A stretch of DNA of 13,208 nt from an uncultured Muribaculaceae bacterium (GCA_947644475.1 CANRZQ010000045.1:1-13208), one strand, 5' to 3'; numbered from the stretch's first letter, positions 5,284 through 13,208 are shown. Notes: generated from the sequence alone by a model not told the origin. A program made the numbers and translations.

Positions 5284-8200
5284 ATGATGATTCGTAAAAC
5301 ATTGCTAACCACTGTTATAGCCTTTTCTGCGATGTCAGCCTCCGCATGGGATGCCATGTATGTTGTGGGGCCCGGCACTCCCGGTGGCTTTGACTTGGGC
5401 AGGGCCGTAAGTATGGCCGGGAAAGGCGATTTCGGATGGGTTGCAGTCTGTCCGCTCTATAACGGATATGACGGCGATGTCATAAAATCCTTCCGCCTTC
5501 AGGAAACAAGAGAATGGAATTCCGACAAATATCACGGTCCGGAAACATCCGGCCTTACCCTTGGGTTAGGGGAGTGGGCCGGCTTGCATGTCAATGACAA
5601 TTATTTCCTTGTCCCGGAAGAGAATGTCACTTATCATATCGAGGCATTTTCAGACAATAATGTTGTAAAAATCAACAAACTGGAAGAAATCTACCTCATT
5701 GGTGAGGCTACTCCCGGAGGGTGGGATGTAAATGCGGCAACTCCCTTGAAGGAAACTGCAAGCGGCTCTAATGTATGGCGCACTCTTTGCTATCTTGACA
5801 ACGGAGATTTCAGGCTTCAACTCTACAAGGATTTTGACGGACATTACTTTACTCCTGGTGCAAACACAACTTTGACATCAGGCAGTGCCGCAAGCATATA
5901 TTATCATCCGGACGACGGTGACCGTAAATTCAGTGTAGACCGACCGGGCGCCTACGTAGTGGAAGCCGATCTCAACAATAATACCATCACGGTAATGCGC
6001 CGTGACAACATATACCTCATGGGCGAAGGCACTCCTGCCGGTTATGACCAGTCTAAGTTCGTGCCTATGTCAATGAACGGGGACGGCTGGTACGAGACAA
6101 ACTGCTATATCGACGGCAAGTTCCGTGTGCAACTCAACGATAGTGAATGGGATTATAAGTATTATTCTCCCGAAACCGACGGCATTGACATTGCCGATGG
6201 ACAGACGCTTGACATGGCATATGGCAAGGATACATATTATAATGTTGCAGAGCCCGGCGTATACCGTGTAGAGGCTAATCTCTCTGAAAAGAAGATGAGA
6301 ATCACCCGGCAAAGCACGCTGTGGCTTCAAGGTGTAAACGGCAACTGGCCCGAGTCATTGCTCCGTGACTATATACTGACAAATGACAATAGTGAGGACA
6401 AATTTGTCTACGAAGGTGTAGTTACCTTTACCAATGGTTCGTTCAAGATTGCCATAGACATCAACCATGGCTATGACTCGAGATATTATCTTTTCAAGGA
6501 ATCGAAGAGAGCCTTTACCACCAATCCCGACGGTGACTCGCAATGGACTGTTGGCTACCCCGACCAGACTACCCGTGAGGAGGCAGACATAGTGCCCGGC
6601 ACATACCGTATCGTACTCAATGCAGCCGCCAAGACTATAAATTTCTATATGCAGCCCAAGTCGGTAAGCCTTGCAGGCCCGGGCGTGCTTACTACATGGA
6701 ATACTGAATCCGACGGCCCATGTCTCGAAGCCGGTGAAAATGGTGCTTTCTCCGCAAAACATGTCTTTTTCGGAGAGGGAGCCTTCAAGCCTGTGGTCGA
6801 AGGCAAGTATTTCGGTTCCCATATTATTGAGAACACTGTCCTCGCCGACGGAGTCGGCACAGGCATTAGCAATGTCGACAACGGAGCCGATTTCTTTGTC
6901 TCTGCACCCGGCATGCGCAGCGTCAATGTCGCTCAAAGTGAAGAAGGTGACGGAACTCTTTCTTTGGAAGTGGGCGCACCGCAGCAACTTTGGATAGAAG
7001 GCTTGTGCGAACTGGCTTATGATGAGAATTCACATTCATACCGCACTAACGAGGATGGCAAAGCCGCCGCCCGCCTTCATTATATCGGCAATGAAAATCT
7101 GAAAGAATATTCGTTCATGGCCGACGGCGATGTCATGGCCGTCAAAAAGCCCGAATTCCCGGGATGGTATTCCGTGTCTGTGACATTCGACAGATATACA
7201 CCCGTTTATAATTTCGATTACAATACAGTTCTCCTGCAAGGCGATGCCCTCTGTGATGAGGACGGCAGTGTATGCCGGTCAATCACACTTGATGAGAACA
7301 GTCTTTCCTCCCGCATTTTCATCAAATCGGGCATATTCCTGAAAGCCGGCGGAGAATTCTCGGCCCGGATTGGCGGAAAAGAATCTAATACAATAAGTGT
7401 AGAGGAATCCGGCATATACAATGTCACGGTAGTACCGGATGAGAGTGAGGCCCCGGTGCTGAAAATAACAGGACCGGTGGTGGTAAACATGCCTTTGAAA
7501 GAGGAAGACTTCATTGACGGTAACCCGCATTATTTCCTCGTAGGACAGCGCATGGGCGCATGGCGTCTGCAACCCGAATGGGAATTTGTGCGCCAAGACG
7601 ACGGCACTTATGAAATTCCCGCCCGTCTGCTGTATAATGGATATGTGATGGTAGGTATGGTTGACAATTACCGTGATTATATCCACCATACATATATTGG
7701 CTTTACCCATACCGACATCAATAGCAAGAGCGTGCTCGATCCCTCCGGAGCAAAGGCTGAGATAACCGTAGACTTCCCTCTGGATGCGATCACGGCCATA
7801 GGCAGCAACGGATGCGAGGACGGCAAGTTTACAGGCACTCGTTACAATGATTACAAGCGCACTGCCACTCCTTTCCAGCACGGTGGATTCGAAAACATGG
7901 CTTACCGTCTGATCAACATATATGATGCCGACGGCTACGGAGACATCGACCACATAAAATCGATGCCCTCGCGTGTCAATTCAATAAAACTTACTGTTGA
8001 CGAATGGGGAAAACCTGTAACCCTAACCTTTGATGGACTCACCTCCGACGCGATGGAAGTAGCGAAATTGCGCACTTTCTCCCTTTGCGGCTCGCGTATT
8101 CGAAATCTTGACATTGCCGGTGTTTCCACCACACCGCTGAACAACAGGCAGGAAAATGACGGACTTCCTGCATATGGCGGTCAGGAATGGGCTGAGGCCT

Positions 8201-9615
8201 GGATTCAGTATGAGAAAAAAGGCAAGCCTTATATCGACGGATACGGTGAATATATCTACCAGACAAGTTTTACCCGCAACTGGCTGGTGTCTCATCCTAC
8301 CTACTTCAAATTTGTGAAGGACGGAAGTGGCGATGCCGAGGGATTGGAATATACCTCCAACAACATTACTTTCACCTATCGTGAAAATCTTGTACATGAC
8401 CCGCAGTTCGGCCAGCGTAGTTTTATGGACGATTTCGGGCTCGAGCATCAAGAGGTGCTTAACACTTATTCCACTCTCGGTGCCGACGGACATGACGCCA
8501 ATAACTACATCCCGCAGAATCTTGACGACAAGATGGTTGTCAACCCCGACGATATGGTATGCTATGTCGTGGATGACATGTGGATGATTGGCGACTTCAA
8601 GGTATGGTCGGGATGGGGCGGCTCGATTACCAATTTCGAGTACGACGACAACGGCACATTCTTTACTCGCTGGTATGGCTCGAACGCTTCCCACGGAGCA
8701 CAGTATGAAAACCGCACGGCATTCTACACTCCCGGCGAAGTACAAGCCTACACATTGTTCCGCGATGTACCTGCCGCCAACTTCTCGGTAGGCTACGGAG
8801 AAACCGGGACTGACAAGGTTGATGCCGAAGGCAAAATAATGGATGGCGCGATTCCGAACCGCCGTTTCTACAAGCGTGTGGAAATCTGGTTTAACCTCAA
8901 ATCCGGATTCGCTTACAAGGGTAAGGATGAAAACGGCGTTGATCAGGCTTCATTCCTTGTGTTCTACCAAGAGCCTCGCGGACCCCAGATTTCTATAGAC
9001 TGGGCCAACGAAGAAAAAAATCAAATCAACTATACTTACAGCATCCAAAATGCAAGCGGCACGCCCATCGAGATGATCGACCGCACATACGGATTGATTA
9101 CATATTACCGTATTGAGCGTTATTTGCTCGATGAAGAGGGCAATACGCGTGCATCCCAAGCCGGCGGCACGGTCGTAGAGGAGGTGGAACTCCCGCAAGG
9201 ACAATACCTCACCAGCGACGCCTTTGCCAAAGTCAAGGTAACCGACAACGAGACTCTGCCTGCGGGACGATATCGCTACAAGGTTGCATTGAAACGCACG
9301 ATGACCGCGGATCACGAGTTTGACGCACTGTCTAATATCTTGTCTGTCGCTTCGTCTATGGGCACAAGCGGAGTAGAGAGCGTCAATCCCGATATTGCCG
9401 ACGGCTTCGGTATGAAAGTCATGGCTCGTGACGGGTTGCTAAATGTCACGGCAAATGCATCAATAGGAAAATTGGCTGTGTTTGCCGTAAGCGGACAGTT
9501 AATGTCTGTGTCGCAAGTGAACGGCACTTCGGCCACAGTCGACATTTCGGACCTCCCGGCCGGTGTTTACGTGGCAAATGCGCATAATACATCAGTACGA
9601 TTTATCAAAAGATGA
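5284..9615 (+). CDS. Large multi-module SusE/F-like surface protein with T9SS type A sorting domain
   Basis: This is a 1443-residue exported protein. Residues 1-21 are a signal peptide (ASA-W, no lipobox); the adjacent ATG at 5287 is an equally possible start. The N-terminal half is a string of about eight degenerate SusE/F-like modules of roughly 80-110 residues. They open near 25 (MYVVGPGTPGGFDL), 136 (IYLIGEATPGGWDV), 243 (IYLMGEGTPAGYDQ), 346 (LWLQGVNGNWPE), 460 (VSLAGPGVLTTWN), 569 (LWIEG), 649 (VLLQGDA) and 749 (YFLVGQRMGAWR). Residues about 870-1360 are not recognised as a whole; MWMIGDFKVWSGWGG at 1099 may start another module, and about 1300-1355 looks like a fibronectin-III-type strand set. 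Residues about 1375-1443 (GKLAVFAVSGQLM, VDISDLPAGVYVAN, RFIKR) fit a T9SS type A C-terminal domain. It overlaps the next gene by 4 nt. Probable role: surface glycan binding or scaffold. Confidence 0.8.
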   Translation: MMIRKTLLTTVIAFSAMSASAWDAMYVVGPGTPGGFDLGRAVSMAGKGDFGWVAVCPLYNGYDGDVIKSFRLQETREWNSDKYHGPETSGLTLGLGEWAGLHVNDNYFLVPEENVTYHIEAFSDNNVVKINKLEEIYLIGEATPGGWDVNAATPLKETASGSNVWRTLCYLDNGDFRLQLYKDFDGHYFTPGANTTLTSGSAASIYYHPDDGDRKFSVDRPGAYVVEADLNNNTITVMRRDNIYLMGEGTPAGYDQSKFVPMSMNGDGWYETNCYIDGKFRVQLNDSEWDYKYYSPETDGIDIADGQTLDMAYGKDTYYNVAEPGVYRVEANLSEKKMRITRQSTLWLQGVNGNWPESLLRDYILTNDNSEDKFVYEGVVTFTNGSFKIAIDINHGYDSRYYLFKESKRAFTTNPDGDSQWTVGYPDQTTREEADIVPGTYRIVLNAAAKTINFYMQPKSVSLAGPGVLTTWNTESDGPCLEAGENGAFSAKHVFFGEGAFKPVVEGKYFGSHIIENTVLADGVGTGISNVDNGADFFVSAPGMRSVNVAQSEEGDGTLSLEVGAPQQLWIEGLCELAYDENSHSYRTNEDGKAAARLHYIGNENLKEYSFMADGDVMAVKKPEFPGWYSVSVTFDRYTPVYNFDYNTVLLQGDALCDEDGSVCRSITLDENSLSSRIFIKSGIFLKAGGEFSARIGGKESNTISVEESGIYNVTVVPDESEAPVLKITGPVVVNMPLKEEDFIDGNPHYFLVGQRMGAWRLQPEWEFVRQDDGTYEIPARLLYNGYVMVGMVDNYRDYIHHTYIGFTHTDINSKSVLDPSGAKAEITVDFPLDAITAIGSNGCEDGKFTGTRYNDYKRTATPFQHGGFENMAYRLINIYDADGYGDIDHIKSMPSRVNSIKLTVDEWGKPVTLTFDGLTSDAMEVAKLRTFSLCGSRIRNLDIAGVSTTPLNNRQENDGLPAYGGQEWAEAWIQYEKKGKPYIDGYGEYIYQTSFTRNWLVSHPTYFKFVKDGSGDAEGLEYTSNNITFTYRENLVHDPQFGQRSFMDDFGLEHQEVLNTYSTLGADGHDANNYIPQNLDDKMVVNPDDMVCYVVDDMWMIGDFKVWSGWGGSITNFEYDDNGTFFTRWYGSNASHGAQYENRTAFYTPGEVQAYTLFRDVPAANFSVGYGETGTDKVDAEGKIMDGAIPNRRFYKRVEIWFNLKSGFAYKGKDENGVDQASFLVFYQEPRGPQISIDWANEEKNQINYTYSIQNASGTPIEMIDRTYGLITYYRIERYLLDEEGNTRASQAGGTVVEEVELPQGQYLTSDAFAKVKVTDNETLPAGRYRYKVALKRTMTADHEFDALSNILSVASSMGTSGVESVNPDIADGFGMKVMARDGLLNVTANASIGKLAVFAVSGQLMSVSQVNGTSATVDISDLPAGVYVANAHNTSVRFIKR

Positions 9616-10979
9616 AAATCAAACTAACTCTTATTGCAATTCTGCCCTTGGCAGGCATCTTCTCGATGCCTGCCAAGGGCGAATTGAATTATCTGCACCT
9701 TTATGTCGCCGGAGATGCGACTGCGGATAATTGGAATTGTGACCTCGCGGAAGAAATGATTCCGATTGGAAACGATTGCTTTCTATGGGACGGTTGGCTT
9801 AATAGCGGACAGTTCAAGTTCTTAAATAAACGAGGCGATTGGAACAGTTCGGTCGTGGCCGACTCTCCCGACCTTAGTTTTTCAACGGGAGTTGACTATA
9901 CACTTGTCGACAATACCAACGGCTCCTATTATGATTTCAAATTCGTCAACCCCAAGGCCGGCTTCGTCAGGATGGTGGTCGACCTTCGTAACCTGAAAGT
10001 AAATTTCCGGCGTCCTGTCTTAGGCATTGTCGGTGACGGCGCGCTTGGATGGGGCGATCCATCTCAGGGCAAAAAGGTGATTCCTGTTTTTGCCGACGAC
10101 GAAGGGAAGGCAGAATGGTCGGGTCAACTCCGGCGCGGAGAAATTAAATTCCTTGCCGGGGATTGCGACGACTGGTTCCCTTGCTATAATGCTCCTGTGT
10201 CTCTCGACGAATTGTGGAATGGCGGACATCAGATGGTGTATAACGACGGCTGGGGCTCGGCCGAGGATTTCAAATACCTTGTCCCGGTAAGCGGCTGCTA
10301 CACAGTCACTTTCAAGAATGAAGGGTCCGACCGTTATTATGGCATTGATATCCGGACCGAGGAGGCTCCGTCGCTCGACGGTTTCTTTACCGGTCAGCCC
10401 GGACGTTATCTGGTAGGCGTCGACCGCGACGCGCTGCGTGTCCATATGGCACGTGTGCCCGAAACACTTCATATCGGCACTTCCGGCGATGATTGCCGGG
10501 AAATCGCACCTGTCGCCGATGGCAAGTTTTCATCAGAAGTGTATTTGCAGGCCGGACAATACTACAAATTGTCGACAGACCCCGGCAAATGGCCCGACTG
10601 TGTGTTGTCGCCAAACATCGATGTCGATATTTCGTCGGGGACGACATCAAACGTGTCGCCCATGCACGGATACAGTTATACCGTACCTGCCGACGGACAA
10701 TACATCGTCACCGCAGATTTCACCGGAAACGCTCCGGTGCTTTCGGCCAGTCGGCATATAGTCTCCGGTGTGGAGGGGCCCACGGCAGACAGCGCGGTGA
10801 AAGTAGCGGTGAAAGTAATGGTGTCCGACGGCTCTATTATTGTGAACGGGGATTATACTTCCCTTGCCATATATGATGTAGTCGGCCGGAAAGTTGGTTC
10901 GGAATCTCCGTGCTCCGTGCCGTCGGGAGTGTATTTGGTGAAGGCAGATAAGAAAGTATTTAAAATTACTGTAAAATGA
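9612..10979 (+). CDS. SusE/F-like secreted protein with T9SS-like C-terminal domain
   Basis: This is a 455-residue exported protein. The start codon overlaps the previous stop as ATGA, suggesting translational coupling. The signal peptide is about 1-23 (AKG-E), with no lipobox. Modules: about 28-133 opens LHLYVAGDATADNWNCDLAEE with GQFKFLNK; about 137-280 opens LGIVGDGALGWGDPSQGKKVIP with GEIKFLAG; about 284-382 opens TLHIGTSGDDCREIAP with a weaker fit. Residues 384-455 begin SGVEG and contain SLAIYDVVGRKVG, VPSGVYLVKADKK and KITVK, close to the T9SS type A sorting-domain pattern. It sits between a giant relative and the GH66 enzyme, so an accessory alpha-glucan-binding role is inferred. A perfect 16-bp inverted repeat lies inside its signal-peptide codons. 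Confidence 0.8.
   Translation: MKIKLTLIAILPLAGIFSMPAKGELNYLHLYVAGDATADNWNCDLAEEMIPIGNDCFLWDGWLNSGQFKFLNKRGDWNSSVVADSPDLSFSTGVDYTLVDNTNGSYYDFKFVNPKAGFVRMVVDLRNLKVNFRRPVLGIVGDGALGWGDPSQGKKVIPVFADDEGKAEWSGQLRRGEIKFLAGDCDDWFPCYNAPVSLDELWNGGHQMVYNDGWGSAEDFKYLVPVSGCYTVTFKNEGSDRYYGIDIRTEEAPSLDGFFTGQPGRYLVGVDRDALRVHMARVPETLHIGTSGDDCREIAPVADGKFSSEVYLQAGQYYKLSTDPGKWPDCVLSPNIDVDISSGTTSNVSPMHGYSYTVPADGQYIVTADFTGNAPVLSASRHIVSGVEGPTADSAVKVAVKVMVSDGSIIVNGDYTSLAIYDVVGRKVGSESPCSVPSGVYLVKADKKVFKITVK
9644..9680 (+). promoter_or_regulatory. Perfect 16-bp inverted repeat within signal-peptide codons
   Basis: GCCCTTGGCAGGCATC (9644-9659) and GATGCCTGCCAAGGGC (9665-9680) are exact reverse complements separated by TTCTC. 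The hairpin begins 32 nt after the ATG and encodes residues 11-23, the hydrophobic core and cleavage region. No T-run follows, so it is not a terminator. Its GC content and position suggest an effect on early elongation, mRNA stability or relative output of the coupled genes; the effect itself is inference. Confidence 0.75.
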
Positions 10980-13015
10980 AAAAATGCTATAAAATAATAT
11001 TGACTTTTGCATGGCTCACATTGTCGGCCAGCGCCACGGCGCAGGGTCCGGTGTATATAGCCAAAGGCAATGGTTCTATTCCCTGGCCTCCATCCGATAT
11101 CGAGGCAATGACCCGATTGCCACAAGGCAATTTCTATGTAGGGTTGACAACCCTTGAAGAAGGAGAGGGCCTGGTGCTTGCCGACAAGCCGGATTCCGGA
11201 GAATATATGCGCATAGGTCCAAAAGGAGACAAACGGGTGCCACAAGCCTCCAACTTTGAATATGTGGTCACGGCAGACGGAGATGTGCATGGTCAAAGCA
11301 GCCGAGTCATCTCGTCTGATTTCAGTTTTTCCACCGGCGACTTTGACCTTTGGACCGACCGTGCTTGCTATCGTCCGGGAGAAACCGTATGGATACAGGC
11401 ATCGAAGTTCAATCAATACGATGGTGCTGTCATCCGTTATCGCCGTGGCATCGAAGTGCTCAAAGAGGAACCCTTACGGCAGGAATGGTGGCCGTGGAAT
11501 CCGCCCACAGATGATTTCTGCGGTTATCTCGTAGATGTATACCGCCTTGACAGCGATGGCAAAGAGGAGATACTTGGTTCGATAGGCGTGGATGTCTCGT
11601 CAGACTGGAAGCGTTTCCCGCGTTACGGATACACTGCCTGGTATGAGCCGGGCAAAGAGCAGTGGATTGGCGGAGATGTAGCCTTTCTCAACCGACGGCA
11701 CATCAATGCCGTGCAGTTTCAAGACTGGCATTGGAAACATCATTGGCCATATTGCAGCGATGACACATATACGGACATTGCCATGCGCAACATATCTTTG
11801 AATGTGGTAAAAGAGTTTATAAGCATGCAGCACGGGTTTAACATGAAGTCGATTTTCTACAATCTTGGCTATGGCGCGTTGCCATCAGCCGGGGCTGCGG
11901 ACGACGGAGTGCGTGACGACTGGTATTATTTTCTTGACTCAGGCCGGACGATAAAGGACGAGCACGCCCTTCCTTCGAGTTGGAAAAGCAGCATAGAGTT
12001 TGTCGACCCGGCCAACACCGGCTGGCTCAACTATATATGTGACCGCAACGAGGAAGTGTACTCAAATCTTGATTTCGACGGCTTCCAAATCGACCAGGTT
12101 GGCCGACGGGGCTGGGAAGGCGGATACGTGTATGACTATTGGGGCAACCGCTTCGACCTTGCCGACCATTTTCAGCCCTTGCTCAATGCGTGCAAGCAGC
12201 GTCATCCCGACAAACGGCTGATAATGAATTCTGTGTCGAAATACGGCGCGCGCCAGATTGCATCGTCGGGCGTAGTGGATGTCTGCTATAATGAGATGTG
12301 GGCCTCAGAGGCTGAAATGATGGATCTGTACTGGGCTATCTTTGACAATAAGCAAGCCGGAGGCGATGATATGAAAACCGTTTTTGCGGCATATATGAAC
12401 TATGATTACGCCGACAAGAATTCCGGCAAGAATTTCAATACGCCGGGCATATTGCTTACCGACGCTTGCATATTCGCCCTCGGTGCTTCCCACCTTGAAC
12501 TCGGCACCGGCAGCAATATGCTGTGCCGCGAATATTTCCCCGCTACAAATCTCAAAATGAGTGATGAACTTGTAGAGAGCATTACCCGCTACTACGATTT
12601 CATCACTGCATATGAGAATTATCTGTACGATACTAAGCGGGAACTTAGCCCTAAAATCACTTCATTGTCAGACCATCAAATATCCATATGGAACTACCAG
12701 ATGGGCCCGCAGCCCCGCAAGGTTGTGGTGCATGGCAAGGAGACTGGTGCAGGCTCGCTGGTTTACCATCTGCTGAATTTCTGCAACGTGAACAATCTTG
12801 GATGGCGCGACATAAATGCCGACATGCCTGCCCCCGGACATCTGTCGGATATAACGCTTGATATCGACTGCGACCGCATGATTTCCAAGGTGTGGGCGGC
12901 TACTCCCGACAAGCATGCCTGCGTTCCGCTTGAACTTGATTTCACACAGCAGGGACGCTCGGTAAAAGTGACCGTACCCTCTCTCGATTACTGGACAATG
13001 CTCGTCCTTGAATAA
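10976..13015 (+). CDS. GH66 family glycoside hydrolase, probable dextranase
   Basis: GH66 enzymes cleave alpha-1,6-glucan (dextran) internally or make cyclic isomaltooligosaccharides. This 679-residue protein has a signal peptide (1-22, SATA-Q, no lipobox). An extra N-terminal region at about 25-118 weakly resembles a SusE/F module. A GH66 Ig-like domain follows at about 119-210 (DRACYRPGETVWI), then the (beta/alpha)8 catalytic domain at about 217-560 (RYGYTAWY, INAVQFQDWHWKHHWP, FYNLGYGA) and a C-terminal beta domain at about 565-679. Candidate nucleophile is D373 (DGFQIDQVG, nt 12092-12094) and candidate acid/base is E440 (CYNEMW, nt 12293-12295). Their spacing of 67 is close to the 68 remembered for S. 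mutans dextranase (D385/E453). There is no room for the large CBM35-type insert of cyclising enzymes, favouring dextranase. It overlaps the previous gene by an ATGA and has no T9SS-like tail. Confidence 0.88.
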   Translation: MKKCYKIILTFAWLTLSASATAQGPVYIAKGNGSIPWPPSDIEAMTRLPQGNFYVGLTTLEEGEGLVLADKPDSGEYMRIGPKGDKRVPQASNFEYVVTADGDVHGQSSRVISSDFSFSTGDFDLWTDRACYRPGETVWIQASKFNQYDGAVIRYRRGIEVLKEEPLRQEWWPWNPPTDDFCGYLVDVYRLDSDGKEEILGSIGVDVSSDWKRFPRYGYTAWYEPGKEQWIGGDVAFLNRRHINAVQFQDWHWKHHWPYCSDDTYTDIAMRNISLNVVKEFISMQHGFNMKSIFYNLGYGALPSAGAADDGVRDDWYYFLDSGRTIKDEHALPSSWKSSIEFVDPANTGWLNYICDRNEEVYSNLDFDGFQIDQVGRRGWEGGYVYDYWGNRFDLADHFQPLLNACKQRHPDKRLIMNSVSKYGARQIASSGVVDVCYNEMWASEAEMMDLYWAIFDNKQAGGDDMKTVFAAYMNYDYADKNSGKNFNTPGILLTDACIFALGASHLELGTGSNMLCREYFPATNLKMSDELVESITRYYDFITAYENYLYDTKRELSPKITSLSDHQISIWNYQMGPQPRKVVVHGKETGAGSLVYHLLNFCNVNNLGWRDINADMPAPGHLSDITLDIDCDRMISKVWAATPDKHACVPLELDFTQQGRSVKVTVPSLDYWTMLVLE

Positions 13016-13038
13016 GGCATTGCTCTAAAACAAAAAAA

Positions 13039-13071
13039 GGCCATCGGAAGTATCATTCCGATGGCCTTTTT
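13039..13071 (+). terminator. Intrinsic terminator of the glycan locus, potentially bidirectional
   Basis: GGCCATCGGAA (13039-13049) pairs perfectly with TTCCGATGGCC (13056-13066) around a 6-nt loop. Five Ts follow on the + strand (13067-13071). Seven As precede it (13032-13038), so it can also terminate transcription on the - strand. It lies 23 nt after the GH66 stop. Confidence 0.93.
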
Positions 13072-13187
13072 ATTATATCAAATGCGGTAGTATGTCAAAA
13101 TAGAATAGGAGAGGGCCTCTCAAAATACCAAAGGCAGGGACGCACGGCTCGTGCAATGCGGTTCAAATAAGCCATCACTATGGAAAA

Positions 13188-13205
13188 GAAGCGCGTATGC
13201 GCTTC
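13188..13205 (-). terminator. Possible minus-strand terminator of a gene beyond the right edge
   Basis: GAAGCGC (13188-13194) and GCGCTTC (13199-13205) form a 7-bp stem with a 4-nt loop. Read on the - strand it is followed by TTTT (13187-13184). This would suit a convergent gene entering from the right. The stem is short, and a + strand ATG at 13180 overlaps it, so the call is tentative. Confidence 0.3.
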
Positions 13206-13208
13206 AAG

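Noticed and set aside
13093..13175. Minus-strand 26-codon frame MAYLNRIARAVRPCLWYFER...
   Set aside because: It is too short, lies in a region of palindromic repeat-like sequence, has no recognised family, and may simply be translation of a dispersed repeat.
13180..13208. ATG at 13180 as the start of a next + strand gene (MEKKRVCAS)
   Set aside because: Only nine codons are visible and they overlap a hairpin that looks like a minus-strand terminator; it cannot be supported from this window.
1..13208. CRISPR arrays, insertion sequences, tRNA genes, attachment sites
   Set aside because: I saw no regularly spaced direct repeats, transposase motifs or tRNA cloverleaf sequences on either strand.

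Overview
The window reads as chromosomal DNA of a Bacteroidales bacterium, plausibly a gut Muribaculaceae-like or Prevotella-like lineage (the family is a guess). Three things point there: the lpxD - lpxC/fabZ fusion - lpxA order, a promoter of the Bacteroidetes TTG-N20-TAnnTTTG type, and SusE/SusF-like proteins with C-terminal type IX secretion (T9SS) sorting-domain-like tails. Almost all genes lie on the + strand.

Left part (1-3921), housekeeping. The end of lpxD (its start lies outside the window), a bifunctional lpxC-fabZ gene and lpxA encode early lipid A biosynthesis plus the FabZ dehydratase that competes with it for 3-hydroxyacyl-ACP. After a short low-complexity spacer with a 16-bp hairpin comes rnpB, the catalytic RNA of RNase P, with its conserved cores and a closing P1 helix. 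A small DUF695-like protein starts only 28 nt after the P1 helix closes. A strong intrinsic terminator (3941-3983) ends this block.

Right part (about 4117-13074), an accessory glycan locus. A promoter at 4117-4147 precedes a 300-aa two-module SusE/F-like protein. After a 150-nt spacer holding two hairpins come three tightly coupled genes, joined by two ATGA overlaps: a 1443-aa multi-module SusE/F-like surface protein, a 455-aa SusE/F-like protein, and a 679-aa GH66 enzyme (dextranase family) with candidate catalytic residues D373 and E440. The three binding-type proteins have signal peptidase I type signals, no lipobox, and C-termini resembling T9SS sorting domains. The enzyme has a signal peptide but no such tail. 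The block ends in a strong terminator (13039-13071).

Working model (inference): a cell-surface or secreted system that binds and cuts an alpha-1,6-glucan such as dextran, using T9SS-delivered binding proteins rather than the usual SusC/SusD pair, neither of which is in this window. Notable oddities are a perfect 16-bp inverted repeat inside the signal-peptide codons of the 455-aa gene, an uncharacterised half of the 1443-aa protein, and an extra SusE/F-like N-terminal region on the GH66 enzyme. The last 130 nt holds no supported gene.
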